Assembly (NCBI GenBank): GCA_035606355.1
Contig: DATNFO010000059.1
Location: 52,849-116,848, forward strand
Origin: Sulfopaludibacter sp035606355
GTDB lineage: Bacteria > Acidobacteriota > Terriglobia > Bryobacterales > Bryobacteraceae
Reading direction: 5' to 3'
Length of the DNA: 64,000 bases
Below, in pieces: positions 1 through 8,406 of the stretch. The translations under genes were made by a program, and so were the position numbers. The notes below the pieces were generated by a model, which was not told the DNA's origin, searched no databases, and worked only from the letters and a program-made list of their open reading frames with translations. The number at the start of each line of letters is the position of its first letter. The first letter of the stretch is position 1.

Positions 1-1
1 G

Positions 2-487
2 GTCGTGATCTTCTCCATGCTGCTTTCGAGCGGCGCGGGCAGTGCGGCCACGGGGCGGCTGCTTGGGAAAAGCGAAGGCCGGTTGATTAAGGCGCTCGGC
101 TGCGTGGCGATTCTCGCTGCCACCGAAGCGCTGATCGTTTCGCCGCTGCTGACGGCGCTGGTCTGGCTTCCGCTGCCGTTGAAGTGCGCGCTGACGGTGG
201 CGATGATCGCGCCGCTCGGTTTCGCGATGGGGATGCCGTTTCCGGCCGCGCTGAAGCGGCTGGAAGACTGGCATGCACCGAGCGTTCGCTGGGCATGGAG
301 TTTGAATGCCGCATCGAGCGTGCTCGGGAGTGTCGGAGCGCTGGTCGGCGCCATTTATCTCGGGCTGATCCAAACGCTGATTCTCGGGGGACTTTTTTAT
401 CTGGCGGCGCTCGCGGTGGTGGCGAGGGTCCGGATGACGTCGGCGGCTCCGGAGCCCGGAGCAGGTCGAGTCGTGCTGGCACGGTAG
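2..487 (+). CDS. Spermidine-synthase-like multi-pass membrane protein, C-terminal part (partial)
   Basis: The reading frame is already open at the first bases of the window, so only the last ~160 residues are visible and the true start lies upstream. The fragment is almost entirely hydrophobic, with about four membrane segments. It contains a W-S-L-N-A-A-S-S-V-L-G-S stretch (about residues 98-109), a motif known from the membrane half of fused spermidine-synthase-like proteins common in Acidobacteria. The catalytic aminopropyltransferase-like domain, if present, is outside the window, so no substrate can be assigned. Two tight hairpins follow the stop codon immediately (487-530). The family assignment rests on this one motif plus topology; another polytopic membrane protein remains possible. 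Confidence 0.55.
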   Translation, partial: VVIFSMLLSSGAGSAATGRLLGKSEGRLIKALGCVAILAATEALIVSPLLTALVWLPLPLKCALTVAMIAPLGFAMGMPFPAALKRLEDWHAPSVRWAWSLNAASSVLGSVGALVGAIYLGLIQTLILGGLFYLAALAVVARVRMTSAAPEPGAGRVVLAR

Positions 488-530
488 GTACCGGCCTCCC
501 GGCCGGTACCAGGCGCGCGTTGCGCGCCTT
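487..530. terminator. Two consecutive hairpins after the first gene
   Basis: A perfect 10-bp stem (GGTACCGGCC, 487-496, with its complement at 501-510, loop TCCC) begins in the stop codon. It is followed directly by a perfect 8-bp stem (AGGCGCGC, 511-518, with 522-529, loop GTT). No T-tract follows, so classical intrinsic termination is uncertain. The layout, small-loop stems chained directly after a stop codon, matches the arrays at 9361, 9539, 36069 and 36218. Confidence 0.55.
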
Positions 531-544
531 AAGGCGGAGTGAAA

Positions 545-660
545 AACCGTCGCGGTCTCGCTTCGCTTGCCCGGAATGCTCAGTTAGCAGCAGGCGCGCG
601 TTGCTCGCACGTGGGAAACCATCGCGGGCTCGCTTCGCTCTCCCGAAATGCTCAGTTAGC
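545..660. repeat. Two-copy 44-bp tandem repeat
   Basis: Positions 545-588 and 617-660 are near-identical 44-bp units, both ending in AATGCTCAGTTAGC, separated by 28 bp. A reverse-complement copy of the same unit lies at about 40319-40358. At both loci the unit adjoins a GACCGGTCT hairpin and sits at the 3' end of a gene, so unit plus hairpin seems to behave as one module. The 488-681 gap holds only these repeats and hairpins, and no credible gene was seen in it. Confidence 0.75.
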
Positions 661-680
661 GACCGGTCTGGAGACCGGTC
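661..680. repeat. GACCGGTCT-GG-AGACCGGTC hairpin at the manC 3' end
   Basis: Perfect 9-bp inverted repeat with a 2-nt GG loop, ending 1 nt before the manC stop codon (read on the minus strand). It shares the core TCTGGAGA with hairpins at 9428, 9606, 27652, 36091 and 36240. It may act as a terminator or 3'-end stabiliser, or be a REP-like element. Confidence 0.7.
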
Positions 681-681
681 G

Positions 682-1758
682 TTACAAAATATCGTGGCGG
701 CCTTGGGTTTCCAGGGCTTTTACGATTTCTCCGACTCTTTGCGCTTGTTCTCGCGTGGTGACCAGGAGGGCGTCGGGCGTGTCGACTACTACCAGGTCTT
801 TGACTCCCAGCAGCGCGACCGTTTTGCCTCTGGCGTCCACGTAATTGTTGTGCGAGTCCAGGCAGATGGAGTCGCGGGCGCCGACATTGCCGCAGCCGTC
901 CCGATCCAGCAGCTCGTAGACCGCGTTCCAGCTCCCTACGTCATTCCAGCCGAAGTCGCCGGCTGCGATCGCACGCACGTTTTTCGATTTCTCCATGACT
1001 GCGAAATCGATGGAGATGTCCTCGCACAGGGGGAACGCCTCCTTCAGCTTGGCCGCGAAGTTGCGCGAACCGAACGGCGGCAGTGCCGCCAGAATGCTCG
1101 CGGTCCTGGGCAGATGCTTGCGCAGCTCATCCAGCAGCACGTCCGTACGCCAGAAGAACATTCCGGAGTTCCAGAAGAAATTGCCCGCGGCTACGTACCT
1201 CCGGGCCGCGGCGAGCTTGGGCTTTTCGCGGAACTGCTTCACCGGCAGCGCGTCCGGCGACCCGGCCTTCGGCACGCCCTCGAATTGTATATAGCCGTAA
1301 CCTGTTTCGGGCCATCGGGGCTGAATCCCGACCGTTGTCAGATAGCCCGCCGCAGCGCCTTTGAATCCAGCCTTGACGACGGCGCGATACGCGCGGTCGT
1401 TGCCGATCACATGATCGCTCGGAAAGACGCCGAACACGGCTTTCGGATCGTGCGCGCGGAGGATATGCGCAGCCAGCCCGATGGCCGGCGCGGTGTTGCG
1501 CTGCATGGGCTCGGCCATGATCTGTTGCCTGGGCACGTCGGGCAACTGGCGCACGATGGTATCGCGCAGATGGTCGTTGGTCAGCACCCACAGCCGCTCG
1601 GGGGGAATCAGCGGAGAGAGGCGATCCACCGTCGCTTGAATGAGAGAGCGCTCGCCGACCACGTTGAGCACCTGCTTGGCGCTCTTTTTGCGGCTGCGCG
1701 GCCAGAAGCGCGTGCCGCGGCCTCCGGCGAGAATCAATCCGTAATAGTGAGGGTTCAT
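682..1758 (-). CDS. manC: Mannose-1-phosphate guanylyltransferase
   Basis: Makes GDP-mannose from mannose-1-phosphate and GTP in the cytoplasm, feeding exopolysaccharide, LPS or glycan synthesis. The N-terminus carries the nucleotidyltransferase signature G-G-R-G-T-R-F-W-P-R-S (residues 12-22) followed by K-K-S-A-K-Q. Further on are F-P-S-D-H (metal/nucleotide-binding loop), F-R-E-K-P and W-N-S-G-M-F. The 358-aa length fits the single-domain enzyme without the fused phosphomannose isomerase. The start at 1758 was chosen because its ATG overlaps the stop of the upstream signal peptidase gene (ATGA), implying translational coupling; a 14-residue longer reading is open but unlikely. The palindrome at 661-680 follows the stop. 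Confidence 0.93.
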   Translation of the reverse strand: MNPHYYGLILAGGRGTRFWPRSRKKSAKQVLNVVGERSLIQATVDRLSPLIPPERLWVLTNDHLRDTIVRQLPDVPRQQIMAEPMQRNTAPAIGLAAHILRAHDPKAVFGVFPSDHVIGNDRAYRAVVKAGFKGAAAGYLTTVGIQPRWPETGYGYIQFEGVPKAGSPDALPVKQFREKPKLAAARRYVAAGNFFWNSGMFFWRTDVLLDELRKHLPRTASILAALPPFGSRNFAAKLKEAFPLCEDISIDFAVMEKSKNVRAIAAGDFGWNDVGSWNAVYELLDRDGCGNVGARDSICLDSHNNYVDARGKTVALLGVKDLVVVDTPDALLVTTREQAQRVGEIVKALETQGRHDIL

Positions 1759-2465
1759 TGGAGAGAGTATCCGTGGATCAGGTGGAACATGCGTTTCCAT
1801 TCGTGCGACCAGTAGATCAGCAGCGGTTTGCCGATAATGTTCTCGCGCGGCACGAAGCCCCAGTAGCGGCTGTCCAGCGAGTCTTCGCGATTGTCGCCTA
1901 AGGCGAGATATTGATCCGGCGGCACCACCACTTCGCCTTTCACCACGTGGTGAGCAAGCATATCGTGGGCCTTGTCGAGAACGGCGACTCCGGCGAAATT
2001 CGGGAAGTTGTCGCGGTATGCCTGAATCGATGCGGTGTTGTGGAACACGTACGGCTCATCGACGGGATGGCCGTTGAGCCAGAGCGTTTTCTCGACCAAC
2101 TTGATACGGTCGCCCGGCACCCCGATGCAGCGTTTCACGAAAGTCTGCGAAATGTCCATGGGGTACCGGAATACGATGATGTCGCCGCGGTGAATCTCGC
2201 GGTAAGGCAGAACGTAGCGGGAAACCGCGCCGCCCGGCGCGTAGGCGAGCTTATCGACCAGTAGATGGTCGCCGGTCAGCAGCGTTTTTTCCATGCTGCC
2301 GGTGGGGATTTCGAAGGCCTGCACGAGCGCGGTGGAGCAGAAAATCAGCAGAATCGCGGTGACGATCCACTCGGCGAAGAACGTGCGTTCGGCCTGCACC
2401 GGGGCCTGTGTTTCCGGCTCCGCTTCGGCTGTCAACGCTGCGCCATCCCCGTTCACAAACCTCAT
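1755..2465 (-). CDS. lepB: Signal peptidase I
   Basis: Membrane-bound serine protease that removes signal peptides from exported proteins. With the start at 2465 the protein has 236 residues: a short cytoplasmic segment, one membrane helix (about 29-48), then the catalytic domain. The Ser/Lys dyad is visible as Ser57 in I-P-T-G-S-M-E and Lys111 in F-V-K-R-C-I-G-V-P-G-D. The box E motif L-G-D-N-R-E-D-S-L-D-S-R-Y-W-G is present near the C-terminus. The frame stays open to 2621, but that extension overlaps the divergent SMR gene region and looks non-coding. The stop overlaps the manC start by 4 nt, so the two form an operon. Confidence 0.93.
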   Translation of the reverse strand: MRFVNGDGAALTAEAEPETQAPVQAERTFFAEWIVTAILLIFCSTALVQAFEIPTGSMEKTLLTGDHLLVDKLAYAPGGAVSRYVLPYREIHRGDIIVFRYPMDISQTFVKRCIGVPGDRIKLVEKTLWLNGHPVDEPYVFHNTASIQAYRDNFPNFAGVAVLDKAHDMLAHHVVKGEVVVPPDQYLALGDNREDSLDSRYWGFVPRENIIGKPLLIYWSHEWKRMFHLIHGYSLQ

Positions 2466-2502
2466 TCTAACGAAAAGCCTGCTATTCTGTTTTGAGATCC
2501 CC

Positions 2503-2904
2503 TTGAGTACCACAGCTATCCGAACTGCACCTCCTTCGTTCCCGGCATCCGCAAAACGGCGTGCCATTGCGCTGGTATTCGCGTGCACCGTGTTGGGCGC
2601 CGCGGCGCAGATTCTGATCAAGATCGGAATGAATCACTTCAGTATGGATCATCCGTTCGATGCGCTGGTCAACGCGCCGCTCATCGGCGGGTACACGCTG
2701 TATGGCATCAATACCGTAATGCTGGTGCTGGCGCTTCGGGATGCCGAGCTTTCGATGCTCTACCCGATCATCGCGCTGACCTACGTGTGGGTGACTCTGC
2801 TCTCCTACACCTTGCTGCACGAGCATGCGAATTTGTACAAGAACATCGGCATTGCGACGATCGTGGTGGGAGTGGCGATTATCGGGCGGGGAGGCAAGAA
2901 GTGA
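2503..2904 (+). CDS. SMR/EamA-type small membrane transport subunit A
   Basis: About 133 residues with four predicted membrane helices, in the size range of small multidrug resistance proteins and of ArnE/ArnF-like flippase subunits. The segment G-A-A-A-Q-I-L-I-K-I-G-M at the first helix is typical of the EamA/SMR superfamily. The start is uncertain: TTG at 2503 is the best in-frame candidate I see, and longer readings run back through the lepB promoter region. The stop overlaps the start of subunit B (GTGA), so the two are translated together and probably form a heterodimer. The substrate cannot be read from sequence; drug, polyamine or lipid-linked sugar are all possible. Confidence 0.75.
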   Translation: MSTTAIRTAPPSFPASAKRRAIALVFACTVLGAAAQILIKIGMNHFSMDHPFDALVNAPLIGGYTLYGINTVMLVLALRDAELSMLYPIIALTYVWVTLLSYTLLHEHANLYKNIGIATIVVGVAIIGRGGKK

Positions 2905-3254
2905 GCTCGCAACTGATCCGGTCGATGCTGCTGGTGATGTTCGCGTCCTTGGTCGGCTCGTTCGGCGGTGTATTTCTGAAGAAGGGCGCAAACCGGCTGA
3001 CGGGAAAGCTCACGAGTTTCGTCAGCAAGGAGCTGGCATTCGGGATCGCGCTGTATTTGGGATCGAGCGTGTTTTACGGGCTGGGGTTGAAGGGCGGCGA
3101 CGTGAGCGTGCTCTATCCGATGGTGTCGCTGGGGTATGTGGCCACGTTGATGTGGGGCAAAATCTTCTTCGGTGAGGAATTCACGAAGACGAAGGTCGCC
3201 GGGCTTGCGCTGGTGCTGATTGGTGTGTGCTTTGTCGGGATGGGCAGCTCCTAG
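2901..3254 (+). CDS. SMR/EamA-type small membrane transport subunit B
   Basis: 117 residues with four predicted helices. The N-terminal S-F-G-G-V-F-L-K-K-G-A mirrors the Q-I-L-I-K-I-G-M segment of its partner, so the pair are paralogous subunits. The start is the GTG at 2901: it overlaps the upstream TGA by 3 nt (GTGA) and has a strong GGGGAGG Shine-Dalgarno at about 2889-2895. A two-gene arrangement is typical of heterodimeric SMR or ArnE/ArnF-type transporters. The gene converges on the large permease, with a gap of only 12 nt. Confidence 0.8.
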   Translation: MSSQLIRSMLLVMFASLVGSFGGVFLKKGANRLTGKLTSFVSKELAFGIALYLGSSVFYGLGLKGGDVSVLYPMVSLGYVATLMWGKIFFGEEFTKTKVAGLALVLIGVCFVGMGSS

Positions 3255-3266
3255 CCGTTATCGTCG

Positions 3267-6200
3267 TCACTCCTGCCTTAGGGCTTCGGCGGGATGGACT
3301 CGCGCGGCTCTGGTTGCCGGGATGTAGCAGGCTAACAAGGCAACCGTTCCCAGGACGAGAAGCGCTCCGGCGTACGAGGTTGGGTCGGTTGCCGGAACGC
3401 CCGCAATCAGACTGGACAGCCCTCGCGCGACCGCGGCATCGAGCGCCGCTCCCACCAACAGTCCGATTCCCGTAAGCATCAAGCCGTCGCGCATTGCCGC
3501 CGCGGTGGCTTGCGCGGGCGTAGCTCCGAGCGCCATCCGAATTCCGAATTCTCTTCGACGGCCCGCGGTGTAGAACGCGACCACCGCATACAATCCGGTT
3601 CCCGCGAGCAGCAGCGCGCAACCGGCGAACACGGCGACCAGGCGCGCGATTAGCAGGATGGGCATCGTGAAGTCGCTCCACTCCCGCTCCATAGTGCGCA
3701 CGGCGAATACGGGCACGCGGCTATCCACGTCATGAATGGCCGTGCGAACGGATGTGGCGAGCGATCCCACCGCTCCGGTGTAGCGAATCTGAAACGTCCG
3801 CTGACCGGGCGCCGCCTGCGCGGCCTGCTCGGCCAGGAAGATGAACGGCTGGCGCGAACCCTTGCCCACGGCGGCGAAAGAGCCATCGCGCGCGATGCCG
3901 GAGAACGCGCCATCCGGGACCACGCCGGCGACCTGCGCGGCGAACCGCCCGTCATCCAAAAACAGCGTGCGGCCGACCGCGGATTCGCCGGGCCAAAGCG
4001 CCTGTGCCACCTGGCGCGTCACAACGGCCTCGCGAACCGATGCGGTGGCGTCGCCGGTGGCAATACCGCGACCCTGAAGCACGGGAATTCCGAGCGTCTG
4101 CATGTAGTCCGGACCGGCGTTGGCAACGTCGACGGAGACTTTGCCCGCCGACCCGGGCGCGGTGGCGTCCGCGCCCGTCCAAAGATGCCGGAAAGGCGGC
4201 GCGGACTCCGCCCATGACGCCGCGGCGACTCCGGGGATCGCGGCAAGCCGTTGGCGGATGTGCTCCAGGAGTTGCAGATTCTGCTCGCGCGTTAATGAGG
4301 CCGCCGAGGTATCGACGCCCGCGAGCAGCAGATGATCCTTGTTGAAATACAGATCCGCATGATCGATCAGGCTGACCGAGCGCCATGCCAGCCCCGCGCC
4401 CGTGAGCAGCACCAGGCCGCACGAGATCTGCGCAACCGTGAGCGCGGCCGCGAGTTTACTGCGCCCGCGCACGACCGACTGCTCGCCCGCTTTTAGCCAC
4501 GGCAGAAGATCGATGCTCCATGTGCGCATGGCGGGCGCAACGGTGAACGCGACAGCCGTGAGGGCGGCGAGCAGGACCGAGTAAGCGGCAACGCGCCAAT
4601 CCGGCGTCAGGTCCGGCGACAGGCGCGCACCCGATTCGAGAGGCGGAGCCAGCAAAATGGAAAAATGCGCCACCCAGTTGGCGACCAGAACCGATGCGCC
4701 CGCCGCGAGCACGCTCAGCGTGAAACCCTCGAAGACGACGATGCGGAGAATGCGCGCGCGGCCCGCGCCAAGGCTCTGGCGCACGGCCATCTCGCGCTGC
4801 CGCAGCACGCTGCGGCCGAGCATCAGGTTGGCGACGTTGGCCACCACGATCGCCAAAGTGAGGAGAGCTACCGCGAACATCAGGCCCATGAACATGCGCG
4901 GCTGCGTGCCGGACAGAGGGCTGTACGCGGTAGCGGAGTATGGCTTCAATACCAGCAGACGCCCGCGATTGGTTTCCGGATAGAGCTCCGCGAGCTGCCG
5001 TGAGATGGTATCGAACTCCGCCTGCGCCTCGCGCAGCGAAACGCCCGCTGCAAGGCGTCCCAGCATGATGATGCCCGCAGCGCCGCGCGCATTCAACTGC
5101 GGCAGCGTTCCCTGCAACCGCGCATAAGCGACGAGGGGAACGGTTACTTCGTCAGACGGTGCGAAGAAGGGTCCGTGATACGCGGGCGGCCCAACTCCGA
5201 TGATGGTGGCGCTGAGTCCGTTCAGCAGCACGGTCTGTCCCAGCACGTCCGGCGCGGAGTGGAACTGATTGCGCCACACGTGGTCCGCGATGACGGCGGT
5301 GAGCGGCGCGGCGCCTCTGGCTTCATCGGCGGTGAAGGAGCGGCCCATTTGCAGATGAACTCCCAGCGTCGCGAAGTAATTCTGCATCACCGTCTGACCG
5401 CGCAGTTCATACGTGCCGTCTTTGAGCGTGAGAGTGAAGCGCGAGAACTGCGCCGCGGTGAGCGACTTCACGGTGCGCACCTGCCCGGCGAAAGCGGCGT
5501 AGTTGAGAAAACTGTTCTCGCCCGGATCGATCACGCGGCCCTGTACCGCAGGCGCGATGGAGACGAGCCCTTCGCCATCCACTCCCGGTGCAGGTTTGCT
5601 GAGCACGCCGTGGATCATCGAATAGACGGTGGTATTGCCGCCGATTCCGATCGCGATCACGGCAACCGCGGCGGCGCTGAATGCGGGCGAGCGCTTCAGA
5701 ATGCGGACGCCGTAGGCTGCGTCCTTCGCGAGTTGCTCAAACCAGGCGCGCAGGGAAACCGGCGGCCGCTCCACCTGCGTGAAACCGAAGCTGCGCAGCA
5801 GCACGGGCTCGCCGGCGGGACGGGAATCGATGAAGCTGCCGCCGCTGGGCCAGCCTCCGTCGCGATGCAGGTTCAGAGGCTCGACGTCCTTTACCGCCTC
5901 CTCGTCGAACTGTACGGAGTTATCGAGCTGCGCTTGCCACTGGGTGGTGCGGCGCCGCGACCGGTACGCAAACGCGCCCAGAATGGCGCAGACGATCGCA
6001 AACCACTTGAAGCTCTGCAGGGCCGCGTATTCCATGGTGACGCCCAATTCCGTGACGGCGAAGAACGCGATGCCGAAGACGCCGAGACGCACGTGGATGT
6101 TGGCCGCGCCCGGCAAGTAAGAACAGGCGAACGGCACTTTTCGAAAGTTGTAGAGAGACCGTTCGACTGAGAGAATGGCGACGCACGCAAGAATCGCCGA

Positions 6201-7580
6201 GTGTCCGAGGGCCGGCCAGAGCGGCCAAATGCACACCAGGGCAATTGTAGTTGCGGCCCAGATGGGAAGCGCCGCGAGCGTATAGAGGGAGGTCCGCACC
6301 GCGCTGAAGTAGGCGCGCGGAGAATGCACATGCGTGATGCGCCACGCCCAATTCGCGGCCGCATTCGCGGGGAGAGCGAAGACGGCGCGCGCCCCTGCGA
6401 TGGCGAAGAACAGCAGCACCATGCTGCCCGCCATCAGCGGGAAGTTCGGCCGGTACCAGACCTCATTCATGCGAAACCGTTCGAAGCTGACGGAGCCGTA
6501 TAACAGCGCGCGGAAGTAGGCCAGTGCGATGGCGAGACCGATGCCGCCGTACGCCGCCAGCAGCAGGCGATGCTGACGGCTGCGCGCGATGGTGCGAGCC
6601 GTGAACAGGAGGACGGCGCGATCAATGGGGCGGGGAAGCAGCAGGCGCGCGGTCGCTTGAATCGCTCTGGCCGCGGGACGCGAACGGTCCGACGGCGCGA
6701 TGTCCGGCTGCTCCACGATCTGCCTGGCGAGACGGCTGTACGCGAGCCCGAGAGTGATTGCCGCCAACGCCGCAGCGATCGCGAGCGCCCATAGAGCGCG
6801 CGCCGCGAGCACGCCGAAGAGCGGAGCCGCTCCGCCGTGCAGGACTTCGAAGAGGCCGAAAAACCAGTAGGAGGGAATCCACATGCGCCAGTCGTGCGCC
6901 ACCGCGATTGCGCCCGCGGCGTCTTGCGGAAAGGTCGGCTTCAGAAGGAAGGCGCCGAGCACGATGAAGAATGCGCCGAATTGCATGGCGCCGCTGACGC
7001 GCATTGCCGCGCGATACGGCAGCAGATGCGCGGCAACTCCTTGCATTGCGACGGTGCAGCAAGTCACGAACAGCGCCGCGGCCGCAGCGGCGAGCCAGTA
7101 CGCGCTGAAGCTGCGCAGCGCGCCTGTGAAACCGGGGTTCGCCACCGCAAAGGGCATCATCAAGCCGGTGAACAGATTCACCGCGAGCACGCTGACCGCA
7201 AGCCCGGTGGCGATGGCCGCCGCCTTGGCGTGAAAGATGGTGGAAGAGCGGACCGGAAGCACTCCGAGGACGAGACAGTCGCGGCGCGATGGCAGCACGT
7301 TATTCCACGCGAGCACGCTGAACAAGCCGGCGATGGTCATGGTCGCGCCGATGAGAAACTCGCATTCGCCGCGCGATGCCATTTGCAATTGCGCCGGCGA
7401 GAGCGTGGACATCAGGTACTTCGGAAGGCCTACTGCCGCGAGCGTGAAGCTGAATGCCGCCAGCATGGCCGCGAATTGCCCGAGCAGCCGCTGAATGTCA
7501 TCGACCGCCGGAAGCAGCTCGATATCCAGCACGCGGAAGAGAAAATCGCGATAGAGCACGCGGAAGGGAGAGGCCATCAT
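3267..7580 (-). CDS. Giant ABC permease: extra membrane domain fused to a MacB/FtsX-like permease
   Basis: 1437 residues. Residues 1 to about 600 form a hydrophobic, many-helix domain resembling an ABC-2-type export permease. From about residue 615 (D-A-A-Y-G-V-R-I-L-K-R-S-P-A-F-S) the protein reads as a complete acidobacterial MacB-like permease, with first helix G-I-G-G-N-T-T-V-Y-S, a periplasmic MacB_PCD-like domain, FtsX helices and a second duplicated half ending in A-R-V-H-P-A-E-A-L-R. The usual short cytoplasmic N-terminal prefix of such permeases is replaced by the large extra domain. Its start codon follows the stop of the upstream ABC ATPase with no gap (TAA then ATG ATG), so the two form an operon. 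Exporter of unknown substrate; the fusion is unusual compared with the 880-900 aa paralogues in this window. Confidence 0.85.
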   Translation of the reverse strand: MMASPFRVLYRDFLFRVLDIELLPAVDDIQRLLGQFAAMLAAFSFTLAAVGLPKYLMSTLSPAQLQMASRGECEFLIGATMTIAGLFSVLAWNNVLPSRRDCLVLGVLPVRSSTIFHAKAAAIATGLAVSVLAVNLFTGLMMPFAVANPGFTGALRSFSAYWLAAAAAALFVTCCTVAMQGVAAHLLPYRAAMRVSGAMQFGAFFIVLGAFLLKPTFPQDAAGAIAVAHDWRMWIPSYWFFGLFEVLHGGAAPLFGVLAARALWALAIAAALAAITLGLAYSRLARQIVEQPDIAPSDRSRPAARAIQATARLLLPRPIDRAVLLFTARTIARSRQHRLLLAAYGGIGLAIALAYFRALLYGSVSFERFRMNEVWYRPNFPLMAGSMVLLFFAIAGARAVFALPANAAANWAWRITHVHSPRAYFSAVRTSLYTLAALPIWAATTIALVCIWPLWPALGHSAILACVAILSVERSLYNFRKVPFACSYLPGAANIHVRLGVFGIAFFAVTELGVTMEYAALQSFKWFAIVCAILGAFAYRSRRRTTQWQAQLDNSVQFDEEAVKDVEPLNLHRDGGWPSGGSFIDSRPAGEPVLLRSFGFTQVERPPVSLRAWFEQLAKDAAYGVRILKRSPAFSAAAVAVIAIGIGGNTTVYSMIHGVLSKPAPGVDGEGLVSIAPAVQGRVIDPGENSFLNYAAFAGQVRTVKSLTAAQFSRFTLTLKDGTYELRGQTVMQNYFATLGVHLQMGRSFTADEARGAAPLTAVIADHVWRNQFHSAPDVLGQTVLLNGLSATIIGVGPPAYHGPFFAPSDEVTVPLVAYARLQGTLPQLNARGAAGIIMLGRLAAGVSLREAQAEFDTISRQLAELYPETNRGRLLVLKPYSATAYSPLSGTQPRMFMGLMFAVALLTLAIVVANVANLMLGRSVLRQREMAVRQSLGAGRARILRIVVFEGFTLSVLAAGASVLVANWVAHFSILLAPPLESGARLSPDLTPDWRVAAYSVLLAALTAVAFTVAPAMRTWSIDLLPWLKAGEQSVVRGRSKLAAALTVAQISCGLVLLTGAGLAWRSVSLIDHADLYFNKDHLLLAGVDTSAASLTREQNLQLLEHIRQRLAAIPGVAAASWAESAPPFRHLWTGADATAPGSAGKVSVDVANAGPDYMQTLGIPVLQGRGIATGDATASVREAVVTRQVAQALWPGESAVGRTLFLDDGRFAAQVAGVVPDGAFSGIARDGSFAAVGKGSRQPFIFLAEQAAQAAPGQRTFQIRYTGAVGSLATSVRTAIHDVDSRVPVFAVRTMEREWSDFTMPILLIARLVAVFAGCALLLAGTGLYAVVAFYTAGRRREFGIRMALGATPAQATAAAMRDGLMLTGIGLLVGAALDAAVARGLSSLIAGVPATDPTSYAGALLVLGTVALLACYIPATRAARVHPAEALRQE

Positions 7581-8345
7581 TTATGCCTCCATGACCTGGA
7601 CGAGTTCGCGCGAGATGGCCGCCGTATCCTGCTCGATCGCGAGTTGCGAAAAAATGCCTTCCAGGTTGGGCAGGGACATCAGGGCGCGCAGTTGGGCGAT
7701 GGAATCGTTGGCCACCACAACGCCTTTGTGCAGAATCACGACGCGGGAGCAGACGCGCTCCACGGTTTCCAGTTCGTGGGAACTGAAGAGCACGGTTTTG
7801 CCGCGCGCGGCGAGGCCCGCAATCAGGTCGCGGAGCACCAGGGCGGAACTGACGTCGAGGCCGGAGAAGGGCTCGTCAAGGAGCACGAGCTCGGGATTGT
7901 GCAGGAGCGCCGCGGCGAGCAGGATCTTCTGCCGCATGCCCTTCGAATACGACTGCATGGCCACGTGGCGATCGCCGAGCAGAGAGAACAGGCGCAGGAA
8001 GCCTTCGATCTTGTGGCGCAGCAGCGCATCGGGAAGCCCGCGCAACTGTCCCACCATCTCCAGGTACTCGCCGCCGGTGAGGTGTGGATAGAGTTGCGGT
8101 TCTTCGGGCACATAGCCGAAGCGCTGCTTATAGCGAACAGGGTCGCGATTGACGGGCTCGTTTTGAAAGAGAATTTCGCCGGACGACGGCTCAAGCAGCG
8201 TGGTGATCATCTTGAGGGTGGTCGATTTTCCGGAGCCGTTCGGCCCCAGATAGCCGGTCACCTCGCCCGGACGCGCGATGAAACTGACGTCTTTTACCGC
8301 AGGGATCCCCGAGTATCGCTTGGTGACATTGCGGAGTTCCAGCAT
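7581..8345 (-). CDS. ABC transporter ATP-binding protein
   Basis: 254 residues starting at M-L-E-L-R-N-V-T-K-R-Y (ATG 8345); a longer open frame to 8510 lacks any conserved sequence. Walker A is G-P-N-G-S-G-K-S (34-41), the signature region is Y-S-K-G-M-R-Q (133-139; an ABC-2-type variant of LSGGQ), Walker B is L-V-L-L-D-E (153-158) and the H-loop is S-S-H-E. The signature variant and the Y-V-P-E-E-P segment resemble ATPases of ABC-2 export systems, which fits the ABC-2-like N-terminal domain of the adjoining permease rather than a MacB ATPase. Confidence 0.92.
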   Translation of the reverse strand: MLELRNVTKRYSGIPAVKDVSFIARPGEVTGYLGPNGSGKSTTLKMITTLLEPSSGEILFQNEPVNRDPVRYKQRFGYVPEEPQLYPHLTGGEYLEMVGQLRGLPDALLRHKIEGFLRLFSLLGDRHVAMQSYSKGMRQKILLAAALLHNPELVLLDEPFSGLDVSSALVLRDLIAGLAARGKTVLFSSHELETVERVCSRVVILHKGVVVANDSIAQLRALMSLPNLEGIFSQLAIEQDTAAISRELVQVMEA

Positions 8346-8406
8346 GGCGGTTGGACGCCGCGCACGGCCGCGAAGTTCCGGGCCCGCAGCCGCGCTATCC
8401 TGAATC

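Noticed and set aside
184..1815. 543-residue open frame on the plus strand over manC
   Set aside because: It is antisense to a well-supported manC with conserved motifs. The frame is Arg/Gly/Ala-rich without any domain, a typical GC-rich shadow.
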